Counted from the stretch's first letter, positions 1-11,073 are shown. The stretch: DNA of 64,000 nucleotides from Nereocystis luetkeana (GCA_031213475.1 JARUPZ010000025.1:6087676-6151675); one strand, 5' to 3'. The notes: generated from the letters alone by a model not told the origin. A program made the numbers and translations.

Positions 1-85
1 GCCAACCGTGCCCCGCTTTTCCCCCCATAAATTAAGGGCCCGCCTTTTTTTCACTTCCTCCCCGTTTCGTATTCATGCCGATTAA

Positions 86-174
86 CCCCTTTCGAGCTGC
101 AGTCCCGTTTTGGGGACAAACCAGTCTAACTCCAAGTAGTTTGCACCCAAGACGGGACTGCAGTGCTAAACGGG
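86..174. mobile_element. Family A foldback MITE, copy 1
   Basis: This is the first of 22 copies of an element of about 89 bp whose two halves are almost perfect inverted repeats, so one strand folds into a single hairpin. The consensus left arm begins CCCTTTTAGGACTGCAGTCC and continues CGTTTTGGGGACAAA. The right arm is its complement and ends in GGG. The best copies are flanked by TTAA on both sides, which is the target duplication of piggyBac-type elements. Here the flanks are TTAA on the left and TCAA on the right. There is no coding capacity, so it must be non-autonomous. The superfamily assignment is inferred from the ends only. Confidence 0.85.
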
Positions 175-177
175 TCA

Positions 178-925
178 ATAGTACTTCAGTACCAGTTCGT
201 TAGGTATATAGATGATAGTGGTAAAAAAGCGCCCCCTTGCAAAAGAAGGGTAATCTATATCCCATGTACCGCACCTGGTAATTTTTTGCCATTATTGTTT
301 CTAGTTTATTCGCCAAGCGGCAATGTTTTTACTGCTTGATCCAATCACACCATCCACATATACACATATTAAGGGGATTCAAGGATCCGATGACTTCGGA
401 CATACTCGGGGAGAAATTACGTACCTGGTACACGTTTTCGCACTGCTGTGTGGAACTGTATGTATGCTCAGAAATCTGCATGACACACGCCTCCCACACT
501 GATCGGATCGCGCCCAGACCCCGACAGCGTGTCCGGGCGATCACCCCCCCCCCCCCCCCACCTTATAAAAACTTCTAGTTTTTTTCTCAAACGACGCGCG
601 CACGAAGAGACACCATCGAAAACAGACGAAACATGGACAGAATACAACTGCCGTACATGCCCTATGCCCCGAAAACTGCGCAGCACATGCTGTACGCACC
701 ATTGATTATTCCAGCTGCCACACAGCTCGAGCGATAAGTGCGGAAGGATTCGACCGATCCACGTCGTCCCTGACTTAGGCTCTCCCTTAGCGTCCAACGA
801 TATCCCGTGTCCAGGTACCCGCCAGTCCTCTGGCAGTAGTCAGACGCAGTATGTAGGGCCGAGAATGAGAATCAACCAATTGATATTAAGAACGCCGTCA
901 GACCCAAAATATTTTTGGGGGACAA
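178..925. other. No gene recognised
   Basis: The stretch holds a C-run at 543-559 and one TACCTGGTA palindrome at 422-430. Short open frames exist on both strands but show no family resemblance, no repeated use and no convincing splice context. Confidence 0.5.
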
Positions 926-927
926 CG

Positions 928-1039
928 CTATTGCGGGGTAAATTAGTATTCAGGACCTAGCATGCGTAGTAAAAATACTGCAGTATATAGGTTTCTGAGC
1001 GTACCGTGGGTCCCGATATTTGTGGTCTCCCCGCTATAG
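928..1039 (+). mobile_element. Family B MITE, degenerate copy
   Basis: A diverged copy of the TTACGGGGG...CCCCCGTAA family. The left end reads CTATTGCGGGG, the interior keeps the GTATATAGGTTT block, and the right end is GGTCTCCCCGCTATAG. It is recognisable only by comparison with the better copies between 45 and 62 kb. Confidence 0.6.
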
Positions 1040-1281
1040 TCCCGTCGGAATAATAAAAATGGTGCTCACAGCGGCGAGCGCTATTTTATTGCACCGCTGT
1101 GTTCACGGAATCCCCGCAGTAGGTGGGTGTGCGCGGTCCCTGAATTATAGATATTCGGGAGCCCGCCCCAGAGGCGAGCACTTCAGCCGGTGTCAAACCG
1201 ACATATATTTGAGAAAGGGCAGCGAAATTTTTCGAACATCACGATTCGCTTCAACCATGCGAATATCACAACTTGCTTCAA

Positions 1282-1381
1282 CCCTTTTTGGATCGCAGTC
1301 CCGTTTTAGGGGCAATTGGGGACAAAATACTTGAAAATTTGAGTGGTTTGCCTTCTAAACGGGACTGCGGTTCTAAAAGGG
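1282..1381. mobile_element. Family A foldback MITE, copy 2
   Basis: Both arms are present. The loop side is enlarged by an extra GGGGCAATT block, which makes this copy about 100 bp. Flanks are TCAA on the left and TTAA on the right. Confidence 0.85.
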
Positions 1382-1577
1382 TTAACTACGCCGACTGGCG
1401 CGGGTTCGTCATCGACTATCGTTTCACTTCGCTCTCCTGCGATACAATTGGTCCAGTTTTCGTGCTCGCCGAGCATAGACTACGAGCACAAAACGTGGTA
1501 CGCTTTTCGCATATTCAGCTCTGCTTGCAAGCCCTTGTTTGGCATTGGCGACGACTCGAAATAGACCACACCTCTCG

Positions 1578-1700
1578 ATGATCTACAGATAGATCATTAC
1601 CTAGATCATTTGGCTCCTTCGCTTGCCGTTGTCAAGGGGTTGTGCAGGATCTACATAGTAGTACAGGCCCAACCCAGGAAACAGGTGGCCACAGCTGTAC
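1578..1700 (+). repeat. Dispersed repeat family F, partial copy
   Basis: It shares the block GATCTACAGATAGATCAT and the downstream blocks TTGTGCAGGATC and CCAACCCAGGAAAC with copies near 45.6, 52.2 and 54.7 kb (the last reversed). The family is non-coding and of unknown type. It matters because its 52.2-kb and 1.6-kb copies preserve the empty target site of the family B insertion at 45.7 kb. Confidence 0.65.
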
Positions 1701-1746
1701 CATGTAACACCCATGTAACACTATCATACTATTAATAGGGTGGTAA

Positions 1747-1936
1747 GAGAACACACCCGGGGAAAAAATTCCCCCCCGGGCTTTCTGAAACATGCCTTAA
1801 GGGGCACACACAACGAAAATTGTGGCTTTGGAAATATTGCGTCGAGAAGGTTGCACGCATCGCTCGTCGTACTCAGTACGCCCTACCTATCGTCGAGAAT
1901 CTCAGCTTCGAAAATAGCCCGAGGGGGTGTGTTATC
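1747..1936 (+). mobile_element. Family D MITE, copy 1
   Basis: A repeat of about 190 bp starting AGAACACACCCGGGG and ending GAGGGGGTGTGTTATC, which are imperfect terminal inverted repeats. The interior blocks CATGCCTTAAGGGGCACAC and GTCGAGAAGGTTGCA recur at 16.4 kb. Reverse and partial relatives lie at 60.1 and 33.4 kb. Non-coding and non-autonomous. Confidence 0.7.
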
Positions 1937-2070
1937 TCATCACCCAGCGAGATAGTGTTACACCGTAAATCGCGTAGATTGTGCGGGTCCCACCGGGCAC
2001 CACTAGCTACTACCAGGTATACAACGAGTAGATCATACAGATCGGGAATGGAGACCTATCTGCTGCTTGA

Positions 2071-2159
2071 CCCTTTGAGGACCGCAGTCCCGTCTTGGGG
2101 ACAAAGTACTTGTAATATGAGTGGTTTGCCCCCCAACAGGGACTGCAGGCCTACAAGGG
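2071..2159. mobile_element. Family A foldback MITE, copy 3
   Basis: A full-length, diverged hairpin copy. The left end CCCTTTGAGGACCGCAGTCC pairs with a right end GGACTGCAGGCCTACAAGGG. Flanks are TTGA and TAGA, so the target duplication has decayed. Confidence 0.8.
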
Positions 2160-2690
2160 TAGAATCGACGATCTGCCTCTCCGAGGTGTGATATAATCTC
2201 CTCTTTCGCTGCAGCATTGTTACGCACCAGGCGCAGTATCATACCGCCGTGTTGAACTTTTGGCGACCAGAGAGAGAGAGAGACAGCTGGCATCTGTTTG
2301 TACCGTACGGTTGAGCACTGTTATTGGTGTGTAATAAACATGCCAATCATATGTTGTAAGTGTGTGGGGGGGTACCTACAACTAACTGCTGTATGGTGTT
2401 TGGGTCTGTCTTTTGTCTTCTGATAGCTGCCGGCATGGCCCACCTCTGCCGTAAGAGGGCGCTGCATGCTCTGGATGCCGGTACTTGTCAGAACACACAT
2501 AAAGGACATACCACGTTCTGGGTGCCGAAGGTTGTGATAGGAGTAACGATGTACTGCTGTAGTCCTATACCGCTCTTTTTAGCGGAACATCAGACCATTC
2601 ACCAGGTAAAGATTAAAAAAAAAACTACAGCCGAGAGATCGAGGATTCTGCCGAAATCCATCTTCGCAAGCTGTGTGTGATATGGTATTT
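2160..2690. other. No gene recognised
   Basis: Contains a short GA dinucleotide tract at 2270-2282. No exon with convincing splice sites and no repeat shared with the rest of the window was seen. Confidence 0.4.
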
Positions 2691-2699
2691 CGACTACCG

Positions 2700-2870
2700 T
2701 CTATCGCGAACGGGGCGGCGAGTAGCGCCCCCACGGGTCGAGGTATATCGCCAACGGTTCAAGATGTATTGTCAACGGGTTAAAAGATATCGTGAACGGG
2801 TCAAGATATACCAAACGGGTCGAAAGATATGGCGAACGGGTGCTGCTGTGGAACTTTCAACGGGTGCGGT
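2700..2870 (+). repeat. Minisatellite, about 20-bp unit
   Basis: Eight or so imperfect units of the type GCGAACGGGTCAAGATATA follow one another. The reading frame through the array is only a repeat translation and is not taken as a gene. Confidence 0.75.
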
Positions 2871-2899
2871 GGAATTAAAACTACAAACAAACAAATCTA

Positions 2900-3625
2900 T
2901 TACGTACGTATGTTGAAATACCCTACTGTGAGAAAGGACAAAACGTGGGGTCGTGGTCTCGCAGTACGTACAGTAGTGCCCGACGCGAGGAAGTGATATA
3001 GCCATCTACGACTATGTACAGGTTACTTGCGGAGTCATCACGGGGTATATGATCCTGGACGACATCTACTACTTACTACTGCTGTACTTGTACCAAAAAA
3101 AGATCTGCTTGTACTGGTAATTCGGCGGAAACACATCCACGCACGTACTCTAGTTTACGAATACTACTACTGTACGAGTACTACCTTTACGTCGTACGTA
3201 CTTGCTGTCGTGTCTTTCGGCAAGCATGTCTGAACTGTCTAATCCACACTGCTCTTATAGGAGACCGCGGTTTGACGCCCTGACTGACCTCTCCTCTCGG
3301 CTAAGTTCAGTAGAATAATCCCAAAAAAGATCTTGACGCGTCCAAAGAGGTCTTGGCGTGTCAAGAACTGCACGTACCCAATACAGCAGCACTTGTACTC
3401 TGTCATACCGTATTGAATACGGTATCTTTAACCATCGGTCGGCGAACTGCTGCACCCATAAACACCTTCGGTAGGTATGTACTCGTACCTCTGCATGCCA
3501 TCAGATACAACAGGAAGAGAAAAATAAGCGGCCTGTCTCGCCCTGCTTTTCTTGGACGAATGATATATCGCACGCCGATCTATCTCCCCGTCTCTTCTTC
3601 TACTACACCCTCAAACGAGCGGCAC
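2900..3625. other. No gene recognised
   Basis: Ordinary unique-looking sequence rich in GTACGTAC-type steps. No feature could be supported. Confidence 0.4.
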
Positions 3626-3630
3626 AACAG

Positions 3631-3698
<68 letters not shown>
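3626..3698 (+). repeat. CAG trinucleotide tract
   Basis: About 24 CAG or TAG triplets with two CAG-to-TAG substitutions. Because of the TAG interruptions it cannot encode polyglutamine, though one frame gives a serine run. No splice context supports coding here. Confidence 0.9.
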
Positions 3699-4311
3699 GT
3701 CACCCGCCTTGCCGGCTTTCTCAGGCTTACGGTATCAACTTATCACAAGGGTGACGGCGAGCCTCGATGTGGAGGGCATATACTGAAAAAATCCTCGTAT
3801 AGGCAGTGGCCTGATCAAATAGCAAGCAACCACTATCCACAAACACCATACGAACACGCAGTCAAAATCTCAGTACAATACGAGCACCAGGAACTGATGC
3901 AGTACCGGTCGTACGAATACAGGCTTCGTATCTATTAAAGAGTCGATGCGCAACACACCTCACCTATACTTTCCTTTCCCCATACTGCCGGCAAGGCCCT
4001 GCAACGACTTCAGACAACCGGCGCACAACCAAAGCCTGTCTGTGCTACCAATCGCACCACGAAAAAGCCTGTGAACGCAGCCACTAGAAAATACCAGGTA
4101 GCAGTATACTGGGTAGCACTGCTCTTAATTATTACCTGGTACATTAATACTACCACTATACCGCTGCTTGCTGCTGCGCCTGCTGCAGCTGTACATACAC
4201 ACAATCTACGCCATATCCCAGCAGCATCAACCTCGTATTATAGTAGTAGTGTTGAACACATCGATGTATCAATGGCCTGTCTGAGCTATTGCACCTCTCG
4301 TACGAACCTAC

Positions 4312-4371
4312 CTGGCTGCTGAACGAAGGGGATGTCTCTCACTTGGATGGAGGACACCTCCGGCAACGCCA

Positions 4372-4407
<36 letters not shown>

Positions 4408-4472
4408 AGCCGTCGCTAGAAGAGCCCTCCTTTACCTTCTTTGGCGGCTCTAGGACCAACGAAGGGCCACTG
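4312..4472 (-). CDS. Candidate internal exon, alanine tract
   Basis: On the minus strand an open frame reads SGPSLVLEPPKKVKEGSSSD, then a threonine and alanine tract encoded by the CAG repeat, then LPEVSSIQVRDIPFVQQP. It is bounded by a plausible acceptor (GTGGTAGCAG) and a plausible donor (CCAG followed by GTAGGT). Composition is protein-like outside the repeat. I do not recognise a family and found no partner exon, so this may be chance. The repeat tract itself is at 4371-4407. Confidence 0.3.
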
Positions 4473-4479
4473 CTACCAC

Positions 4480-5423
4480 GGGCACAGAACACACGAACGG
4501 CGATAGGGAGGATAAACCACAGGGAGATGTGAGCGACGCGGTAGCAGCTGCTCGGGGCCAGCCATGTCTTCGTCGGCATCCTGCTTAAAGAAGGAGAGGG
4601 GCAAAAATGGTAGGTGACACGAGTGCTACATTCTGCCGCTGCTGCTGCTGCTGCTGTGTACAGCTGTAGTAGTCTGCGTACTGCTGTCGTGAGTATCACA
4701 GCGAGACAGATGACGCGTGATGAGAAGTAATGCGCGTTTTGACCATGATGGCATGTTTTGATGGCTACCAGATGAAGAAAATAACAAAGCACGTCAGCTG
4801 TGAGTTCAACCGATCGGTCGATAATCGACTTTGCAATGCCCGTGAACCGTTCGCGCGTTTTCCATTTGTTCCCCCGCGATTGACTACTGGCCTTCGACTC
4901 CCCTGGATGCTACACCAGGGTCGACGAGACGATAATATGCCGGATTTCGAGGTGGAAACCAGGATACACACGACCAAATCCAGTACTTTTTCATACCAAG
5001 AGCCAGGAGAGGCCAAGAACATTTACTGAAATTATTGAGATGCACCCACGACGGCGTATAGTAGTACAGCAGTAGTACGTACGTGGTAGATATTCCTTCG
5101 TGTTCGTTCGTTCAGCACAAAATAATCCGTATGCGCCCAGCATGATGCATCGCAGATATGACTACTACTACCGCAGGTATTACCGAGGTCGCGCCTCATT
5201 ACCACCAGTTACTAGTACAAAGACTTACAGCAGGCTCTTTCTTAGCAGTGATCGACCGGTAGAGTTTTGAGGGTTTTATTATCAAACCACCTGCTGCAGT
5301 ATCCTACCTGTACATAGACCATCTACTACTGAACAATATCGAGCAGGTACGAGGTACCTCTAAATGAACAGGAAGTTTCCAAATATTTTTTTAATTCGTA
5401 TATATGTGGGTTCCAGGTTGCCG
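4480..5423. other. No gene recognised
   Basis: A plus-strand open frame at 4730-5029 has a fairly even amino-acid composition but no recognisable motif. The rest is low-complexity CTG or CAG patches (4640-4660) and AT-rich sequence. Confidence 0.35.
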
Positions 5424-5560
5424 GTCGCCCCGGCGGTTCAAGTGGTTAACCTTGAATTCTACTTGTGTTTTGAGTCCTGGGTTCGAGCCCCAGGTGGGTC
5501 GGACTTTCGACTTTATTTGCAAAAATATACCAAAAAGGATTCAATTGTTGAGAGCGCCTT
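5424..5560 (+). mobile_element. tRNA-derived SINE, 3'-truncated copy
   Basis: The head of a tRNA-derived SINE. It has a GCCCCGGCGGTTCAAGTGG start (A-box region), a perfect B box GGTTCGAGCC at 5480-5489, then the SINE body up to AGAGCGCCTT. The head is transcribed by RNA polymerase III in such families and mobilised by a partner LINE. The body and A-rich tail seen at 17.8 and 50.7 kb are missing here. Confidence 0.8.
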
Positions 5561-5572
5561 CAGCGTGTGTGT

Positions 5573-5662
5573 GTGTGTTCTTCACATTAAACCGTTCTTT
5601 CTACCCGTCGACATCCAGCACAACCAGTGTCCGTGCCGATTCTCCAATCCTAGAAGAGATAC
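5573..5662 (-). repeat. Dispersed repeat family H
   Basis: Reverse copy of a repeat whose plus-oriented core reads ATCGGCACGGACACTGG and later GGGTAGAAAGAACGG followed by TTTAATGTGAAGAACACACAC. It abuts the truncated SINE directly. Other copies lie near 26.1, 26.8, 61.1 and 63.4 kb. Confidence 0.7.
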
Positions 5663-6071
5663 AAGTTCTGTGGTCACAAAGCTACGCCACAGAGATACTA
5701 CCTTGCCACGTGTGCAGTATGCACTGCAGTGGGCAATGCAAGCCATGTCATCATACTAGATACGAAAGGCACGACATACGCAATCTATGAAATAGTGAAA
5801 CGAAAAGAAACAATCAAGGAGAAAACAAAAACAAGGTAGACAAATCCAAAGAGCGAAGGAAAAATAAATAAAAGCAAAAACTAGGAGAAACAATCTGCCG
5901 TGCCCCCCCCCCGCAGGCGAGGTGGCCAACACTCGAAAAATAACGAGCTCGAAAAAAGAAAATAAATAAAAAAACAACATTGCTTGCAAACAGAGTAAGA
6001 CAAAGAACCGAGGAAAAAAGTAACTAAGGAAAAATAACAGGCAGACCAAAGCCCAAAGCGCCTTCCAGGTG

Positions 6072-6480
6072 GCGGCAGCAGTTTGTGGTACGAGTAGTAT
6101 AGCCAGGTTCTCCCTGCTAATCCGCCTGGTACCTTTCTACCCAGACTGCCGTCTCCGCCCTGCGTTCATCATATATGCCCAGCCCCCTTGGCGTCAGACA
6201 ATACGAAACGAGCATAGCCGGGTTGTCATCCAACCACGCCACACGCAGTACGGCTTATCAATCAGAAAAGGAAGAGAAAAAAAATAAAATGAAAATCACA
6301 GAGAGTCAGCGCAAGAAAGAGTAAAAAACAAAACAAAAAGAGAAGACAAGGGAAGACCACGTTCGAAGCAGCTGCACCAGTTGGTAGCACTAGTAGTATC
6401 GTCATGTTCTACTTCCTAGTCGACTCGGTGCCTTGCTACCCTGTCTGCCATCTCCCTCCTACTTTCGTCTACCGCCGTTT
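6072..6480 (-). repeat. Tandem duplication inside LINE 3' UTR
   Basis: Two diverged copies, spaced about 300 bp apart, share the pattern GTAGTAT, CTACCC and CTGCCNTCTCC and an adjoining A-rich block (plus-strand view). Either the LINE family carries a repeated 3' UTR, or a 5'-truncated second LINE inserted next to the first. Confidence 0.6.
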
Positions 6481-6955
6481 CCCTTCTACCCCTCCTGTCC
6501 CCCCCCCTCTCCGCATTCCCTTGGTCGGGCTTTCTGTCACTTCTCCTGTTGCCCCCTCCACCCCCGTTCCCTTGGACACCATCCACGGCGGATGCGCGGC
6601 GCTGCCTACTCATCTCAGCCTCAGCCTCGTGCCACCTCACCATGAACCGTTCGGCTGCTTCAAGGATCCCCCGGTACCACTTCCCCGCCTTTTTGGCTGC
6701 AGTGGACCACAACGCGGTCTCAACTCCAAACACCAAGCGGGCAACTTCCGTTGACCCTTCGGTGGCTCGGAACTCCCTAAGGTCTTCGACTATGCATCTA
6801 TGCCAAGTCTTACACTGTCCGCCTGGTCTCGGGTTCTCCCCACCAGCTATCGTCCCGAACATTATCCGACTGGGCAATCGCTCCTTGCTTTGCCGTGCCA
6901 CGCCCCCCGCAAAGAAGAGCCGCCGTTTACGAATGGTCGTTTTATGCTCTCGCAA
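6416..6955 (-). pseudogene. LINE C-terminal segment, frame-shifted
   Basis: The third frame of the broken LINE. Residues near the start include [20 protein letters not shown], and further on KWYRGILEAAERFM. This is the conserved tail that follows the reverse transcriptase in this LINE type. It is joined to the RT frame by a one-base shift in the T run at 6940-6943 (an A run on the coding strand). The last third, rich in G, R and D, is probably beyond the natural stop. A related tail segment, with KAGRWFRRVEEGAEAFM, occurs at 29.3 kb. Confidence 0.75.
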
Positions 6956-8265
6956 CGTGTCATCTTGGGGGCCTTCGCGTACGAGAGGGTGGCATGGTCA
7001 GTACGAAGTCGGCGCTGGAAGCCAATGACTCGCAACAGGACTTGTTGGTGAGCCGTTCGAAGCTTGGCAAAGTGTTCCGCTCTGAGGGTCCACGTCACAC
7101 ACCCGTACAGCAGGGTCTCAATCACCTTGGCCTTCAGCATTCGGACTTTAAGGCTAAGGGGGGCGGTCGTCCTATCATACAACTCCGGGCCGAACCGTTT
7201 GAGGCATGCTCGCATGAGGCGGATCCGTCGGTCGATTTCGAGCGAGAGCGCAGCGTTTTCGTGGATAACGCCGCCTAGGTATAAGAACTGGGTCGTCTGC
7301 TTTTTATACCTCAGGCCTGCCGCTTCGATGACGAGCGGTGGTGCGAGGGTTGTCCGGTCTGGTGTTTGTAGGGCCATTGTCTCAGTCTTCTTTTCCGACA
7401 CCGTGAGGCCTGCTGCTTCGAAGACAGTCACGATGACTGTCATCATTTTTGCGAGCCCTTCAGCCGACTTCGAGACAATGCCTGCATCATCGGCGTATAA
7501 CATGCCCCATACAGACCTTCGCACGCACGCCAATAGCTCCTCCTTCCCTGTTCGAACTACTCCAGCTTCACTGAGTTGGACCAAATCCCTTACAATGGCT
7601 TCGTCTTGGCTGAAGCGTACTAGTACGACGTGTAACGCAGCAGCGAAGAACACGTTGAGCAGTAACGGTGATAGTACACAGCCTTGCCGCAGCCCCTGCG
7701 TGACATCAAACCATTCCGAGAGCTCGCCGTCATCAGTACGCACGCGAGCCCCCATGCCATCGTGGAAATTACGGATAATTCTCAGCATCTTGGTTGGTAC
7801 GCCAAAGCGTGTGAGTACCTTCCATAACAGCTCTCGGTCGACAGAGTCGTACGCTTTCTGCAGATCGATGAAGCACACGTGTGAGGGGATTTTGCTCTGT
7901 CGTGCGAGCTCTTGCAGCCGGCGCAGGACGAGCAACATATCAATCGTTGATCGTGCGGGGCGGAAGCCGCACTGTTCCTCAGGGAGTAGTTCCTCGGTCT
8001 CGCAGTACTTGCTGAGGCGGGACGCGACGATTTTCAATAACACTTTGCCTGCGTGGGCAACAAGCGAAACCCCTCTATAGTTGTTGCAGTCAGTTCGATC
8101 CTTCTTTTTGCGAAGGACCTTGATGATCGCATCTTTCCATTGCTGTGGGACTTCTCCTGTTAACCAAACATTGACAAGGATGTTGTGAAAAAATACTGGG
8201 CGAATGCCGGGTGGTCGATTTTTAGGAGTTCGACCGGGAGACCATCTGGCCCGACAGCCTTCCAA
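6862..8265 (-). pseudogene. LINE reverse transcriptase, frame-shifted
   Basis: This 467-residue frame carries the RT domain that copies the element RNA at the nicked target. Visible motifs in order: NNYRGVSL (61-68), CGFRPARST (99-107), AYDSVDR (138-144, first catalytic Asp), [10 protein letters not shown] (191-200) and YADD (257-260, the catalytic Asp pair). All catalytic residues are present. The first 23 or so residues are out of frame: the true upstream sequence lies in the endonuclease frame, and the shift is in a six-base A run at 8188-8193. A second shift near 6940 removes the C-terminus. Confidence 0.9.
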
Positions 8266-10058
8266 TTCGACATCCCCTTAAGTGCTTCTGTCATCTCGTC
8301 TATGGATGGTTCATCTTCAAGCGGCAGTTTAGGCGGTCGCGGTGGCAAGAGGTCGATGATCGTGGGATCGAGTTTCAGCGACTTCGTGTTCAAGAGTTTG
8401 TGGTAAAACCCCGCCCATCGTTCACGAATTCGCACCTTATCCCGTAAGATCGTGCCATCCTCGTCCCTAATGAACTGTTCGCTCCTCGCTTTAATCCCTT
8501 CCAATCCTACCGTACTTATAAGGTGCTTGTAAAAGCCTCTCTGGTCGTTGTTCGCTAGGAGTCGTTCGGTTTCGGCAAGGTACGCTTCGAAGTACGCATG
8601 CAGTCCTGCGGCAATCACCTTCTGCAGGTTCGCACACGCAGATCTCAGGGTCTTCCACGCGGTTCTGCCCCGGGGGTGGGCACGCAAGAATCGTCGTGCA
8701 TCCTCCCTCGCTGTCCATGCTGGTATGAATGCGGCCAAGGTTTCGGCAGATTCACACCACCCATGTCTGCGGTGGCGACGTGCAGGGGGTGGTACCTCTT
8801 TTTCGACCGCATCAAAAACAGCCGTAGTGAAAAACTCAACCATACCAGACGTATTACGGGGCTGGATAGGCTGGTTGAGAGTGGGGATGACTCTGGAGAC
8901 TACTCGTTCACGACACTTTCCATCGGACATAAAAAGCTGCCTGTCGAACTCTCGGCGTTTTGTCGGTCTACGTATTTGTCTGTTGGGCGCAAAATGACCA
9001 CATAGCCGGACTTTGATATACAAGATGTTGTGGTCTGAGTCAGCCTTAGCTGGGGCAGGAGGCTGTGGGACGACTTTCGCATCTTGTACTCTAGGTCGAT
9101 GGACTTGACGGGTTAGGATGTAGTCGATCCGCTTACGGTCATTCGGGCCGGTGCCGTTGTGAGTATGCGATATCCCACCCTTGCGCGTACTGAAAAACGT
9201 GTTGGTGAGAGCTAACTTGCAATTAGTGGCGAACGACAGGAGCCGTCTGCCATTATCGTTACGAACATCACGTCCATACGCTCCCAGCACTCTGCTTTCA
9301 TCATCACCGCACCCTTCCTTCCTCTGTCCAGTTCGCGCGTTGGCATCCATCAGTACAAACAGACACTCTTTCGTCGGATTTTTTTCCACCAAGTACTCCA
9401 GCTTCTGCCAGAAAATACGTTTCAGTTCGGCGTCCTTGGTACAACCAGTTGGAGCATACGCAACGACGAAATTGACTGCCTCGCATTTGCCAGCTAGCTC
9501 GAAGCGCAGAGACATTAGCCGCTCGTCAACGAACTGATGAGTATACACAGACTTACTGCACAACGATTCCTTGACAGCTAGGCCTACTCCGTACAGCCCT
9601 TGCCTGGTGGCTGTTGTTTCCTGTCCTGGACAGACAACACGATACCCTGCCGCACGGAACGTCGTGCTGCCGGACCTCCGAGTTTCCTGCAGGCCAATGA
9701 AGTCACAGCCGAATTGCCGTCCCTTCGCCAGTACACGCTCGTCATGTCCGTACCCGTTCTTCCCCTTTACAGCCAGGGTGCGCACATTGTAGGTCGCTAC
9801 CGCCACAAGTGCCTCCTTCTGTCTCTTACGAGCCTCGCGTGCTGCTTTCTTTGCCAGCCGACGTGAGGCTCGCCCCCGCCTCCTTTTTTCTTCTTTTGTT
9901 TCTTTTTTTTCTCTTTGGCGAAAGTGGCTCTCCGTTTCGTAGCCCGGTACGCGCCTTGGTTTCCGTTGGCTGGGTGCAGCCGTCCCAACCCACGCCGACA
10001 ATCCCATCCTTCCTGTCGTGCACGCATACCCACGCTGTGGCCAGCCTCTCCACTCCAC
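8160..10058 (-). pseudogene. LINE endonuclease plus RT N-terminus
   Basis: This 632-residue frame starts with a basic region (residues 45-82, rich in K, R and E). It is followed by an AP-type endonuclease domain that nicks target DNA: ATYNVRTL (88-95), GLQETR with the catalytic Glu (122-127), YAPTG (201-205), LMDANA (236-241), RIDYIL (310-315) and SDHNIL (341-346). After a linker it reaches the RT entry motif [14 protein letters not shown] (600-613), then frame-shifts. All endonuclease motifs look intact. The start codon is the first Met of the frame and the true 5' end may differ. Confidence 0.9.
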
Positions 10059-10320
10059 CGGCTGCCCACGTAGCGCTCTCTGCTGTGGTGATGTACCCGT
10101 CCCGCCTGGGGGATGAACTCCTCGCCGTCGGGGTCACGAATAAAAAGCATCACCACCACCCCACGCGGTCCTTAAAGCGAGCAGGCCACCAGCCGGACCG
10201 CGCAGGGTTCCCTACCTACCTAGTCCGAAGCTCGATGTTCGTGTGACTGTCGCTAGACCGCTGCAGGCCCTTGCGGACTTCCTCGGCCCATTCCAAGGAC
10301 GGGGCAGGCCGAAGGGTAGT

Positions 10321-10530
10321 GGGTAGGCACAATTCGATGCGAGTCGACGAGGGAAGAAAAGGCTGAAATCTTCTCGCGATAAAACTGAAGGCATGTACTG
10401 TAGCGGGAAGGGGGGAGAAGAACCTGCTACGTATGTGACCCCGGATCTGAGCTACGAGTTGGAAGGGGGGAGAGAAGGAAGATGGGCGAAGATAATAAAT
10501 GGGATGAGAAAAAAAGAAAAGAAAAAATAA
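10321..10530 (+). mobile_element. SINE body and A-rich tail, 5'-truncated
   Basis: Matches the body of the SINE seen complete at 17.8 and 50.7 kb, from GGGTAGGCACAATTCG through GATCTGAGCTACGAGTTGG to an A-rich tail at 10508-10529. The tRNA-like head is absent, as expected of 5' truncation during target-primed reverse transcription. It lies immediately beyond the LINE 5' leader. Confidence 0.75.
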
Positions 10531-10865
10531 GGGTTCTCGACCAGGCCGTCGAATGGGTATTGTCCCGCGGAGGTCCCACCATTCGCCGAGGTCGTGGATA
10601 TCCGTATCTTATTGTACGACTGTGGTCACCGATATTCCTGGACTATTTGTTGTTGTCAGCAGAGATGTCATCAGCAGTGACATTGTCCCGTGACAAGTAG
10701 CCACTGCAGATTGGAATGCAAGGACCGTGCCTTGCACACACACTCTTCCTCTCTATCATCGTTGATGGTCGTTTCGTGGGATCGTCCGTACCGATCCTAT
10801 ACCAAAACCAGGCGTGTCCTACACGCTACCTTCTAAGGAAAGGGAAGTGCCATATATATATCGAG

Positions 10866-10932
10866 TCGAACCTGGGGGCCCACCCCACATTGGGCGTCGA
10901 CGGCAGGACGAACCTGGGGGCCCACCCCACAT
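10866..10932 (+). repeat. Direct repeat of 24 bp
   Basis: The 24-base string beginning CGAACCTGGGGGCCCACCCC occurs exactly twice, at 10866-10889 and 10909-10932, separated by 19 bp. Confidence 0.85.
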
Positions 10933-11016
10933 ATAACGCATTTTTTTCTGCCCTTCATTCCGTGTGGCATCCTCGAATTGTTCTGCATATATATACTTGT
11001 ATACTATTGTACCTGG

Positions 11017-11073
11017 TATTGTATTGTATTGTATTGTATTGTATTGTATTGTATTGTATTGTATTGTATTGTA
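11017..11073 (+). repeat. TATTG pentanucleotide microsatellite
   Basis: About eleven uninterrupted GTATT units. The first unit is split by a TACCTGGTA at 11010-11018, which looks like a CCTGG insertion into a TA of the repeat. Confidence 0.9.

Larger units (their letters stand above)
5780..10250 (-). mobile_element. Degenerate LINE with duplicated 3' UTR
   Basis: A non-LTR retrotransposon on the minus strand, about 4.5 kb. From its 5' end it has a short leader, an AP-type endonuclease domain, a reverse transcriptase and a conserved C-terminal segment, then a T-rich 3' UTR. Two single-base frameshifts in homopolymers (near 8188-8193 and 6940-6943) break the single long frame, so this copy is dead unless they are assembly errors. 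The 3' UTR occurs twice in tandem: 6368-6450 matches 6072-6150. Domain order is that of single-ORF endonuclease-RT LINEs. The exact 5' and 3' ends are uncertain by tens of bases. Confidence 0.85.

Noticed and set aside
3353..3754. Serine-tract protein on the plus strand
   Set aside because: The tract is a CAG repeat read in the AGC frame. The flanks have no motif and no convincing splice signals.
5424..5500. tRNA gene from the B box and A-box-like sequence
   Set aside because: The head cannot be folded into a convincing cloverleaf by eye and is followed by the SINE body found in four other places, so it is a SINE head.
7064..8080. A 338-codon plus-strand open frame
   Set aside because: It lies antisense to the reverse transcriptase frame, whose motifs ([14 protein letters not shown]) are unmistakable.
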